From Bubalus kerabau (lineage: Eukaryota > Chordata > Mammalia > Artiodactyla > Bovidae), in the NCBI RefSeq assembly GCF_029407905.1, contig NC_073646.1:12294001-12358000 (forward strand): DNA of 64,000 bases, in the 5' to 3' direction. Shown piece after piece: positions 55,016-64,000 of the stretch. Positions within the stretch are counted from its first letter, which is position 1. Every line of letters starts with the position of its first letter. Below the pieces are notes generated by a model that was not told the DNA's origin, made no database searches, and saw only the letters and a program-made list of their open reading frames with translations. The translations under genes were made by a program, and so were the position numbers.

Positions 55016-55334
55016 CAGCGCACACTGCTATATTTAAAACGGATAACCAACAGGGACCTGTTGTGTAGCACTGGGAACTGTGCTCAATGTTATGTGGCAG
55101 CCTGGATGGGAGGGGAGTCTGGGGGAGAATGGATACATGTATATGTATGGTTGAGTCCCTTCCCTGTTTACCTGAAACTATCACAGTATCCCTGCCTGGA
55201 GAATCCCATGGACAGAGGAGCCTGGTGGGCTACAGTCCATGGAGTGGCAAAGAATCGGACATGACTGAGCATGCACGAACATCACAGCATCGTTCATCAG
55301 CTATACCACAATACAAGATAAAAAGTTTAAAATA
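55016..55334 (+). mobile_element. L1 3' UTR insertion with 13-bp duplication and a nested Bov-A
   Basis: Artiodactyl L1 3' UTR ('acactgctatatttaaaacg', 'cagggacctgttgtgtagca'), flanked by 'aataaatggtacc' at 55003-55015 and 55335-55347. Confidence 0.9.
55188..55282 (+). mobile_element. Bov-A SINE fragment
   Basis: 'gcctggagaatcccatggac' to 'atgactgagcatgcac'. 'atcacagYatc' flanks it. Confidence 0.85.
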
Positions 55335-55349
55335 AATAAATGGTACCTG

Positions 55350-55920
55350 GGGGCACAATGATTGCATTGGTGGTTTGAGCTGAATTTCTGACACTTAGCA
55401 AACTCACCCCAAAGTAGAAAACTGGCTTTTGAGCCCTTGAAGAGCCCAAGTTGAGAGGAGATCTGCGAGGTGTGTGGGACAGAGAGGCAGAGACGTTTCT
55501 GATTTCTAGCTCTCCAGGATCCGGTGTCATCATCATCAGACAAAGCCATCATGCACTGAAAGGGCATCACAATTATCAGCCCTGTTGGGGGGGATGTTGC
55601 TGAACTGTCTACACAACATCAAGCTTGTTTTCTTAAATGGTAATGAGAGACTCTCCACAGGGGAGCTAGTTCATAACGATGCTCCCTATGACACCGCTCC
55701 CTGAGCACAAACCAGCCAGACAGGAAACTGCGACCAGCAGGGCAGAGGCTGCCACTAATTAGACATGACATCAGCATTTAGACTCCGCTGGCCAGTGATG
55801 TCGGGAGCAGTAAATTAAGCTAATGAAACTTTCTTTTCATCTGCACCAGGAGCTGTGGCAACTCTGTAGGTAAGTGGGGTTGGTTCAGAAACTCCCACTG
55901 GATATCTTTGTGGAGATGTA
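55350..55920. other. Repeat-free island, candidate non-coding element
   Basis: Free of young repeats although the surroundings are dense in them. 55740-55870 holds homeodomain-type TAAT cores ('ctaattag', 'taagctaatgaaac'). A polypyrimidine tract plus CAG at 55849 and a GTAAGT at 55870 frame a 20-nt interval. No coding frame supported. Confidence 0.35.
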
Positions 55921-55931
55921 TGATTTTATTG

Positions 55932-56145
55932 GGCTTCCCTGGTGTCTCAGTGGTAAAGATTCCGCCTGCAATGCCAGAGACTCAGCTTTGATCCCTGGGT
56001 TGGGAAGATTCCCTGGAGGAGGACATGGCAAACCACTCCAGAATTTTTGCCTGGAGAATCCCATGGACAGAGGAACCTGGTAGGCTACAGTCCATAGGGT
56101 TGCGAAGAGTCAGACACAACTGAGGCTACTTAGCATGAATGCATG
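55932..56145 (+). mobile_element. Bov-tA SINE with 11-bp duplication
   Basis: Full element. 'tgattttattg' at 55921-55931 and 'tgactttattg' at 56146-56156. Confidence 0.92.
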
Positions 56146-56159
56146 TGACTTTATTGCTA

Positions 56160-56500
56160 GAATTTGTTGGAAGGGAGAAAAATACTTAACTAAGTTGTAT
56201 TAATTAAATGGATAAACTTGGTTGCATGTGTCAGAGGAGACATAATTTTAGAATGGGAGTTGCTTTCCAGGCTATGACTCCAAGAGTCATAGGAAGGACT
56301 TCCTATGTCAACAAGAGTCAACAGAAGGACTTCTGTGTCGGAGGACGGCTGGGGTCCTACTTGGTGACATGTCCTCTGCTGTGCAGCTGAGGAGGGGATC
56401 TTTGTTGTTTACACCCCTTCTACCACAGAGGACCCCTTCTACCACAGGGGGCTGGAGACTTGTCCCCTGCCAGACCCCAGAAGGACCACTTTGAGTCTTG
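56160..56500. other. Low-repeat gap with a short tandem duplication
   Basis: 'accccttctaccacag' occurs twice in a row near 56413-56450. Nothing else recognised. Confidence 0.5.
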
Positions 56501-56504
56501 GTTC

Positions 56505-57010
56505 AGTGTGGAGGTCATGGGTTCTGGAACCACACTGCTGGATTTTGATTCCCAGCCCTGCCATTTATAAGCTGTGTGTTCTTAGAAAGTTCCCCCATGC
56601 CTCTGAGTCTCCATTTCCTTATCGGTAAAATAGAGATAATAAAAGTACTTACCTTGGACTTCTCTGGTGGTTCAGTGGGTGAGAGTCCATCTGCCAATGC
56701 AGGGGACATGGGTTCGATCTGTGGTTTGGGAAGATTTCATATGCCGTGGAGCAAGGAACCCCATGTGCTGCAAGTACTGAGCCCGTTTGCTGCAACTACC
56801 AAAGTCCATTCGCCTACAGTCTGTGCACAGCAACGAAGAGTAGCCTCCACTCACCACAGCTAGAGAAAGCTCAAGTGCAAAAATGAAGATCCAGTGCAGC
56901 CAAAAATACATAAATAAGTAAATAAAAAATTTTAAAAATATCAGTTTATCAGTCAACTTCTAAAAAAAAAGTACTTATCTTAGAAGGGTTGTTTCAGCAT
57001 TCAGTGAGTT
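56505..57010 (+). mobile_element. MIR SINE split by a CHR SINE
   Basis: Sense MIR: 'gggttctggaaccacactgc', 'gattcccagccctgccattt', 'ccttatcggtaaaatagaga'. It resumes after 56965 ('gttgtttcagcattcagtga'). Confidence 0.8.
56655..56962 (+). mobile_element. CHR-type SINE with target duplication
   Basis: 'ggacttctctggtggttcag' to an A-rich tail. 'aaagtacttaccttg' before and 'aaagtacttatctta' after are an imperfect duplication in the MIR. Confidence 0.88.
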
Positions 57011-57107
57011 CAGGCGCGTGGAGTGATCAGAAGAGTGATGGGTCATTCAGCTGACCTCCTCGGCTCCTTTTTCCTTTTGAGCCCGAATTGTAAAAATGCC
57101 AACTGCG

Positions 57108-57275
57108 TGCATGTGTGTGCTCTCACTTCAGTTGTGTCCGGCCCTTTGCAACCCCATGGACTGTAGCCCTCCAGGCTTCTTTGTCCATGGGATTCTCCAG
57201 GCAAGGATACTGGAGTGGGTCGCCATGCCCTCCTCCAGGGGCTCTTCCCGACCCAGGGTTCAAACTCGAGTCTCT
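57108..57275 (-). mobile_element. Bov-tA SINE, head-truncated
   Basis: Antisense Bov-A unit plus part of the head ('cgacccagggttcaaactcg'). Confidence 0.88.
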
Positions 57276-57570
57276 TCAAGCCTGCCTTCCTTCTGCCCTA
57301 ACCCCCTCTGCTGCAGCCCTTCTCACGTCTGTTGTAACGATGACCAGTGACGTTATGCTGGGAAGTCAGGAATACAGATATATTTTATAAGGAGCCAACC
57401 TAGGAGGCTCAACACAGGAGGGGTTGGGGGTGGTGTGGGCCTTCATAATACACTACTGGGCTTTATGTGGGGGTGGGGGTGGGGAGTCCAACTGTGATGT
57501 TTGATGATTCGCATCCTTATCCTCTACACGTGCATATTCTGCATCTAATATGCTAACACATTAAAGAATA
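57276..57570. other. No gene recognised; G-rich patch
   Basis: 57470-57485 is a (GGGGT)n-like patch. Nothing else seen. Confidence 0.4.
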
Positions 57571-57574
57571 AACT

Positions 57575-57725
57575 CATTTCGACTTTACAGGGAAGGTACT
57601 ATATTGTACTCATTTTAAAGATCAAGAAACAAAGTCCCGCCAAAAGGACCTTACCTGCCCAAGGCCACAGAGCTACTGAGTGAGTGGCAGAGCCAGGAGT
57701 CAAGCCCAGATGGGCTGACTTGGTC
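57575..57725 (-). mobile_element. MIR SINE
   Basis: Antisense: 'cattttaaagatcaagaaac', 'gcccaaggccacagagctac', 'gagtggcagagccaggagtc'. Confidence 0.75.
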
Positions 57726-57827
57726 CCATCAACATGTTTTCCTTCTGGGCCTGGAAAGACCCACTGGAGGGAGGGAGATGGGCTGGGAGGCTGTGGCAAT
57801 GGTTCAGTGACCTGGATGGAAGCCGCG

Positions 57828-57965
57828 GCTACGCGGATGCCACTCGCTGAGTGCCCACTGTGTGCCTGGCACACGGTTAAGTGCCAAACATGCATTGCTT
57901 AGCTTAATCCTCTCCGAGATACCCTTATCATCCTACAGATAAGGACGTGAAAGTCTGCAGGGGCT
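57828..57965 (-). mobile_element. MIR SINE
   Basis: Antisense: 'gagtgcccactgtgtgcctg', 'ttagcttaatcctctccgag', 'cagataaggacgtgaaagtc'. A second MIR 100 bp from the previous one. Confidence 0.7.
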
Positions 57966-57987
57966 AAAAACACACAATGTCGGGCAA

Positions 57988-58050
57988 CCACTAGTGACCA
58001 GATGGTATCCACTAGTGACCAGATGGTATCCACTAGTGACCAGATGGTAT
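57988..58050. repeat. 21-bp tandem repeat, three perfect units
   Basis: Unit 'ccactagtgaccagatggta' plus t, repeated three times without a mismatch. Confidence 0.93.
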
Positions 58051-58059
58051 CTGGGTCCT

Positions 58060-59740
58060 GAGTCTGCACTGGGGGCTGTCACTACTGTGGCCCCTGGGGG
58101 TCACTGCAGTGTTGGGGGTCGTGAGAGATTGGACACGGGGCAGTGGGAGAGGGAGAAGGTGGTTTCTGATTCTTGGCAGATGGTAGGGAGTTGTTGGCAC
58201 TTGTCAAGGCAGGGAACAACAGAAGCGGAAGTGGTTTGACAAGGGAATTGAGTTCTAGAGATGTCGTGCTTGAGTCCTCTCTGGACCACTGTTATGGGTC
58301 TGGTTGGCACTTGAAGGCTGTGACTCATGGGCTTAGAAGGTCATCGCATTTTAAAAATGGTGTATGTGGGCACTGTTATCACAAAAGTGACAACTGACGC
58401 TTCCTAAGACAGAAAGGGGCAGAGAGGGCTGTCCCGGATGCAGGAAACATCAACGTTTAAATCGTCTCACTGCTCCCCATCAGTGGCCAACAAGAGGCTG
58501 TCCTGTCCCCAGGGCCTCATCACGTTCTCCGACAGGCACTGGAGACCAGGGAAGTGGAGGCCTACATGGTAAGTACAGGACAATGTTATTGACAAGGCTC
58601 TTCAGGAAAACCGTGACAGTGAAAATAGGTGGTTTAGGGACACAATGTTCCAGTTTGATAGTTTTCACAAGAAGCAAATCCAGAGAGTCTTTCAAAGACA
58701 TTGTAAGAGATGAAATGGATGAATTTCTCCATGAAAACTTGAAAAGAACAGCTTCACAGCTCAAAGAGAGACTTTGATAGACCTGGGAGTAAGCCACACC
58801 TTGAATATGCCCTCCTTCAATGTCTTCAATCCCATAGGGTCTATCTGGGGCAGAGATCCTATGAAAGCCAGATGGTTACCAGTCTATACAGATGGTGGCC
58901 TTTGCCTAACAAGACAGAGGTGAACTGAGAAAGTCTAACCCCCTCACAGTGAAGCACAAGCAGAGAGCAACTCTGAGAAATGAATTCACAGGACACAGAA
59001 TATGCCTGTCAATGAATCAATCAACCCCAGGCTCCTCCACTCTTAGCATCACCAACCTGTCCACCCTCCTCCCTCTTATCTCATGGCCAAGGCTGTGCTC
59101 CTCTTCAGTGTTCCTGGCCCATCAGTTATTTCCCTTCCAACTCCCACGTTTTTACCCACCTTCTCTTGATTGCTGCTGCCTCTGTTAACATGCTTAACCC
59201 ACACTTTCTCCACTTTGCCCTCAGCCTACTCCCTTCCTGAGGTCCCTGGAAAAACTGGTCTTTGCTGATTCACTTTCTTACTATTCACACCTTCAGCAGT
59301 TTATTGGGTGGTGTCCAGTTAGGCACGCATTCAACGTCACTGATGGTCCTAAACCCAAGCTCCCTGTATTTCTTTGTGATTGGTGCTGGTAATTGGGTTA
59401 TATCACTAGTTTTTCTGGTTCTGGCCAAACCAGATTCTGGATGACTGGAGAATGTTTCCCAATGATTGCCTCTGGGCAGTAAAGGCCCACCCCACCAACT
59501 CTGTCTTCCTGTCTTTGAACATGGTTCTATGAGGATGTGATGCTCGGAACTGTGCAGCCATCTTGTCAGTAGGAGTCGTGAAGTCCTCAACACAGAACCC
59601 TGACACACTGAGCTGCTGGAACATCTCAAAACCACTGACTTCAGGACTCAGGACTGATGTTGTATTAAAAAAAGTGTACCCCAGCTTGTAAAGTCACTTC
59701 TGATCTGATATTGTTACCATCAGCTAGAAGCATTCCAATC
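58060..59740. other. Longest low-repeat stretch; no gene proven
   Basis: About 1.7 kb. A possible exon-like interval is at 58513-58568 (CAG acceptor, ATG|GTAAGT donor). A 64-codon frame at 58583-58777 has an amphipathic, charged C-terminus ('DEMDEFLHENLKRTASQLKE') but no domain I know. 59500-59640 resembles the unassigned ancient repeat at 47170. Confidence 0.35.
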
Positions 59741-59744
59741 GATG

Positions 59745-59850
59745 GAGTGTGTGCACTTTTATAGATGAGGAAACTGAGATGCAGTGAACTGTGCCAGACA
59801 ACACAGCCATGGCACAACCTGAGAGCCTGGATCCAAACCTGGGTCTGACT
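59745..59850 (-). mobile_element. MIR SINE
   Basis: Antisense: 'atagatgaggaaactgagat', 'gatccaaacctgggtctgac'. Confidence 0.75.
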
Positions 59851-60341
59851 TTGGAGGCACAGCAGTTCTGGAAACAGCACATCACAGGACAGAATGCCTC
59901 CCTGGCAAACGCTGAACACAAACACTGCTCTCTCCCAAGCTGGAATAAGTCCTTCTTTTCTAAAATTATTTCTAAACAACTTTACTGAGATACAATTTAT
60001 GTAAAATAAACTGTTAAGCCGCACATACTTACAATATTTAATTCAATGAGGTTTGGCAGATTACACACCTGTGAAACAGCCACACAGGAAGATACAGATC
60101 ACACTTTTCTCACTCCAAGTCTCTTTGTGCCCCCTTTTCAAGCCATATTTGCCTCCACCCCATTCCCTAGCAACCACTGACGTGTTTCCTGTCACTATAG
60201 ATTAGTTTGTATTTTCTAGACTTTTATGTAAATGGAACAGACTTAAATGTACGGGAAAAATGTGGCTTCTTTCACTCAGCAAGATATCTTTGCGTCTCAT
60301 CTGTGTTATTGCATGTATCAGTAGTTTTTTTTTAATGATGA

Positions 60342-60955
60342 GTGGAAACAGTGTCAGACTTTATTTTTCTGGGCTCTAAAATCACTGCAGATGGTGACTG
60401 CAGCCATGAAATTAAAAGACGCTTACTCCTTGGAAGGAAAGTTATGACCAACCTAGATAGCATATTCAAAAACAGAGACATTACTTTGCCAACAAAGGTC
60501 CGTCTAGTCAAGGCTATGGTTTTTCCAGTGGTCATGTATGGATGTGAGAGTTGGACTGTGAAGAAGGCTGAGCGCCAAAGCATTGATGCTTTTGAACTGT
60601 GCTGTTGGAGAAGACTCTTGAGAGTCCCTTGGGCTGCAAGGAGATCCAACCAGTCCATTCTGAAGGAGATCAGCCCTGGGATATCTTTGGAAGGAATGAT
60701 GCTAAAGCTGAAACTCCAGTTCTTTGGCCACCTCATGCGAAGAGTTGACTCATTGGAAAAGACTCTGATGCTGGGAGGGATTGGGGGCAAGAGGAGAAGG
60801 GGATGACAGAGGATGAGATGGCTGGATGGCATCACTGACTCAATGGACGTGAGTCTCAGTGAACTCCAGGAGTTGGTGATGGACAGGGAGGCCTGGCATG
60901 CTGTGATTCATGGGGTTGCAAAGAGTCGGACATGACTGAGCGACTGATCTGAGTA
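60342..60955 (+). mobile_element. BovB 3' part, about 610 bp
   Basis: Sense, young subfamily. It has an open stretch of 154 codons (60342-60806) from the RT C-terminal domain. Ends 'gactgatctgag'. Close to the family consensus, so recent. Confidence 0.93.
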
Positions 60956-61103
60956 CCCCATCATAGGAATATACTGCATTTTGCTCATTCATTCAGTTAT
61001 TGATGGGCATTCAGGCTGTTTCTAGTTTTAGTTATTATTACAAATAAGGTACTATGTACAAATTTTGGAGCTTAAGTATGTCTACAACTTTCTTAGGTAA
61101 ATA

Positions 61104-62389
61104 TTAGGCTCGTGCAAAAGTAATTGTGGTTTTGTGTTGTTGAATTTGCTGCTTGATATTGGAATATATTCTTAAATAAATGTGGTTATGTTGTACATCA
61201 TTTTAATGTGGACTTCTCGCTTTGTGTTTTTTTTTGATAATGACATTACTTGCTGTCCATTTTACATTTATTTTAGACTATATAAATGATGTTAGACAAA
61301 AAGCAAATTCGAGAGACTTTTATTTGAGTTCAAAATGGGTTGTAAAGCAGCAGAGACAACTCGCAACATCAACAACACATTTGGCCCAGAAACTGCTAAT
61401 GAATGTACAGTGCGGTGGTGGTTCAAGAAGTTTTGCAGAGGAGACAAGAGCCTTGAAGATAAGAAGCATATTGGTCAACCATCGGAATTTGACAATGACC
61501 AATTGAGAGCCATCATTGAAGCTGATCCTCTTATAAACACACAAGTTACAGAAGAACTCAACATCAACCATTCTATAGTCCTTAGGCATTTGAAGAAAAT
61601 TGTAAAGGTGAAAAAGCTCAATTAAGTGGGTGCCTCATGAACTGACCACAAATCAAAAAGAAAAAAAAAAAATCATCATTTTGAAGTGTTGCCCTCTCCT
61701 ATTCTATGCAACAACAATGAATCATTTTTCGATCGGATTGCAATGTGCGACAAAAGCAGATTTTATATGATAACCAGTGATGACCATCTCAGTGGCTGGA
61801 CTAAAAAGAAGCTCCAAAGCACTTCTGAGAGCCAAACTTGAACCAAAAGAAGGTCACGGTCACTGTCTGGTGGCCTGTTGCCCTCCTGATCAGCTACAGC
61901 TTTCTGAATGTCAGCTAAAGCATTACATAAAAGTACGCTCAGCAAATCGATGAGATGCACCAAAAACTGCAATGCCTGCAGCCAGCATGGGTGAACAGAA
62001 TGGGCCCAATTCTTTCCCATGACAATGCCTGACGACAGGTCACACAACCCACACTTCAAAAGCTGAATGAATTTGACTACAAAGTTTTGCCTCGTCTGCC
62101 ATATTCACCTGACCTCTCACCAACTGACCACCACTTCTTCAAGCGTCTCAACATCTCCGTTTGCAGGGAAAACACTTTCACAGCCAGCAGGAGGCAAAAA
62201 GTGCCAAGGTCTGTCGAATCCCAAAGCATGGGTTTTAATGCTACAGGGACAAACAAACTTATTTCTCATCGGCAAAAAAATGCGTTGATTGTAACGGTTC
62301 CTATTTTGATTAATAAAGATACGTTTGAGCCTAGATACAATGTTTAAAATTCGTGGTCTGAAACTTCCATTACTTTTTCATCAACCTGA
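61104..62389 (+). mobile_element. Mariner DNA transposon, full length (1286 bp), decayed
   Basis: Tc1/mariner element with TA duplications at 61102-61103 and 62390-62391. Terminal inverted repeats of about 30 bp: 'ttaggctcgtgcaaaagtaa' on the left, the diverged complement on the right. Excision restores the L1 sequence exactly ('gtaaatacctagg'). The transposase frame is broken, so it is a non-autonomous relic of cut-and-paste transposition. Likely the ruminant mariner known from cattle; subfamily not checked. Confidence 0.92.
61280..62290 (+). pseudogene. Mariner transposase, multiply frameshifted
   Basis: The N-terminal helix-turn-helix DNA-binding region is readable at 61335-61625 ('ECTVRWWFKKFCRGDKSLED', then 'SEFDNDQLRAIIEADPL'). 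A frameshift near 61310 separates it from the start. The frame stops at 61623. In the catalytic half the first aspartate motif is damaged near 61749, a stop follows the 'HDNA' motif near 62028, and 'YSPDLSPTDHHFFK' near 62103 is intact in another frame. Not a functional gene. Confidence 0.85.
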
Positions 62390-62475
62390 TACCTAGGAAT
62401 AAAACTGCTGTGTCATATGGGGGACTTTCATTTTTTAAGAAATTGTACAGGATTGTACAATCCTATCATGCTTGT

Positions 62476-62730
62476 TCCAGTACTCTTGCCTGGAGAGTCC
62501 CATGGATGGAGGAGCCTGGTGGGCTGCAGTCCATGGGGTTGCCGGGAGGCAGACACGACTGGGCGACTTCACTTTCGCTTTCCACTTTCATGCATTGGAG
62601 AAGGAAATGGCAACCCACTCCAGTATTCTTGCCTGGAGAATCCCAGGGACGGGGGAGTCTGGTGGGCTCCAGTCTGTGGGGTTGCACAGAGTTGGACGCA
62701 ACTGAAGCGACTTAGCAGCAGCAGCAGCAA
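62476..62730 (+). mobile_element. Bov-A2 SINE with 9-bp duplication
   Basis: Two Bov-A units and a (agc)n tail. 'catgcttgt' at 62467-62475 and 62731-62739. Confidence 0.93.
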
Positions 62731-62739
62731 CATGCTTGT

Positions 62740-62885
62740 ACAGGATTTTTGTTTATTCAGTACTCACAGAACACTTCTGGTACTTCTGCTCATTAGGTTT
62801 TTTTTTTTCCCCTCCCCACATGAAACAATTTTGGGAAACGCACTGGGTGTACTACAGTGTAACTCAACTCTGACATTATCTACCT
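62740..62885. other. No gene recognised
   Basis: Probable end of the old L1; T-rich run at 62799-62810. Confidence 0.4.
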
Positions 62886-63236
62886 AGAGAGCAGGTCAGA
62901 TTCCAAAGGTTAAGGTTCAGTGCCACAAGACTGCCTCACTGCACTTCAGATGCAAGTCCAGGTCCTTCTGTGCTTCTGACCGATCAGCTCTAAAGTGGAG
63001 GTTCCCACAATGCCCTTGTCGGGTTCAACGAAATTTGCTATAGGGCACGTAGAACTCGGGTAAACATTTCACTTACTAGATCACTGGCTTATTATAAAAG
63101 GATATAACTCAGGAACATCCAGATGCACAGGGCAAAGTGTGTGGGAAGGGGCGCACAGCTTCTGTGCTCTCTCGGGTATGTCACTTCCAGCACCATCACC
63201 CGTCCTTTGGGTTTTCATGGAAACTCTGCTACCTGG

Positions 63237-63490
63237 CTGCTGCTGCTGCTAAGTCACTTCAGTCATGTCTGACTCTGTGTGACCCCATAGATGGCAGCCC
63301 ACCAGGCTCCCCCATCCCTGGGAACCTCCAGGCAAGAACACTGGAGTGGGTTGCCATTTCCTTCTCCAATGCATGAAAGTGTAAAGTGAAAGTGAAGTCG
63401 CTCAGTCGTGTCTGACTCCTAGCGACCTCATGGACTGCAGCCTACCAGGCCCCTCCATCCATGGGATTTTCCAGGCAAGAGTACTGGATC
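63237..63490 (-). mobile_element. Bov-A2 SINE
   Basis: Antisense, (gct)n tail, two units; the distal end is truncated at 'gagtactgga'. Confidence 0.92.
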
Positions 63491-63499
63491 GCTTATGGT

Positions 63500-63715
63500 G
63501 GTTGATGGTGGTTTAGTCGCTAAGTCATGTTCCACTCTTTGCAGCCCCATGGACTGTAGCCCACTGGGCTCCTCTGTCTGTAGGATTTCCCAGGCAAGAA
63601 TACTAGAGTGGGTTGCCATTTCCTTCTCCAGGGGCTCTTCCTGACCCAGGGATTAAACCCAGGTCTCTAGCATTGCAGGCAGATTATTTGCTATCTGAGC
63701 CTCAGGAAGCCCCAA
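63500..63715 (-). mobile_element. Bov-tA SINE
   Basis: Antisense, full, from 'tggtttagtcgctaagtcat' to 'atctgagcctcaggaagccc'. Confidence 0.92.
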
Positions 63716-63865
63716 AACATCACTTGCTGGTGATTAATTCAGTCTCCAGCCTCCTGGCCCTCCCCTGAGGATGGGGCATGGGCCTGAAAGTTCCCACCTT
63801 CTAATTTGGTTCCCTGGGCAACCAGTTCCAATCTATCGATTTCTAAAAGTTGCCTCATTAGACAG

Positions 63866-64000
63866 TTCAGTCCAGTCACTCAGTCGTGTCCAACTCTTTG
63901 AGACCCCATGTACTGCAGCATGCCAGGCTTCCCTGTCCTTCACCAACTCCCAGAGCTTGTTCAAATTCATGTCCATTGAGTTGGTGATGCCATCCAACCA
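63866..64000 (-). mobile_element. BovB LINE, 3' end, runs off the window
   Basis: Antisense: 'agtccagtcactcagtcgtg' to 'ttggtgatgccatccaacca' at the last base. Older subfamily. Confidence 0.9.

Larger units (their letters stand above)
59960..62466 (-). mobile_element. Old L1 3' region with BovB and mariner inserted
   Basis: Antisense L1M: 'caactttactgagatacaat', 'gtgaaacagccacacaggaa', 'gtgttattgcatgtatcagt', then 'cattcaggctgtttctagtt' after the BovB. 'cctaggaataaaactgctgt' follows the mariner. Removing both insertions gives a continuous L1. Confidence 0.75.
62890..63862 (+). mobile_element. Ancient LTR (ERV type), split by two SINEs
   Basis: 'ttattataaaaggatataac', 'caggaacatccagatgcaca' and 'gtcctttgggttttcatgga' on the left. 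On the right: 'gtgattaattcagtctccag', 'ctgaaagttcccaccttcta' and 'tccctgggcaaccagttcca'. The order matches a mammalian LTR I cannot name. TATA-like 'attataaaag' at 63092. No viral genes. Confidence 0.5.

Noticed and set aside
63092..63101. Active promoter from the TATA-like motif in the old LTR
   Set aside because: The LTR is diverged and split by two SINEs; a TATA-like string alone is not evidence of activity.

Overview
This window is mammalian, and specifically ruminant (pecoran/bovid), nuclear DNA. The evidence is the repeat content: BovB (RTE-type LINE) copies on both strands, many Bov-tA and Bov-A2 SINEs, CHR-type tRNA-Glu SINEs, and LINE-1 copies with the artiodactyl 3' UTR. Older mammalian repeats lie underneath: MIR, L2, MER20, MER5A and MaLR LTRs. 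Cow, buffalo, sheep and goat cannot be told apart from what I see. I recognise no host protein-coding gene, rRNA, functional tRNA or other RNA gene; it reads as intergenic or deep intronic sequence.

Layout. 1-5100: L1 fragments, a MaLR LTR split by a Bov-A2, and an L2 split by MER20. 5332-8518: the largest BovB insertion, two BovB segments inside one target-site duplication. 8756-10157: a Tigger-like deletion derivative with a BovB inserted at its right end. 10985-13020: more BovB, hAT, L1 and MIR pieces. 14050-21840: a 7.8-kb LINE-1 block that includes a 3.4-kb L1 with a decayed ORF2. 21840-30350: SINEs, MIRs, a MaLR LTR, an hAT, L1 and BovB separated by 0.3-1-kb low-repeat islands. 30357-30930: an L1 retro-insertion whose 3' end is mariner sequence. 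31260-44560: L1M remnants, BovB, MER5 and a GC-rich low-repeat island (37.1-38.1 kb). 44600-59850: low-repeat islands with MIR, L2, MaLR LTRs and SINEs; at 47551-48356 lies a DNA transposon with long inverted repeats and MULE-like coding traces. 59960-62740: an old antisense L1 carrying a BovB, a full-length mariner and a Bov-A2. 62890-64000: an old LTR with nested SINEs, then a BovB running off the end.

The elements do not work together as a pathway; their relationship is nesting. Target-site duplications give a relative order of insertion: L2, MIR, MER5/MER20, MaLR LTRs and L1M first; then the Tigger, MULE-like and mariner DNA transposons and CHR SINEs; then BovB, artiodactyl L1, Bov-tA and Bov-A2.

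The observations most worth following are the MULE-like transposon (47551-48356), the L1-mariner chimera that appears to have used a mariner-derived AATAAA for polyadenylation (30357-30930), and the two-subfamily BovB tandem inside a single 13-bp duplication (5332-8518). Family names come from memory of repeat consensus sequences; no database search was possible.
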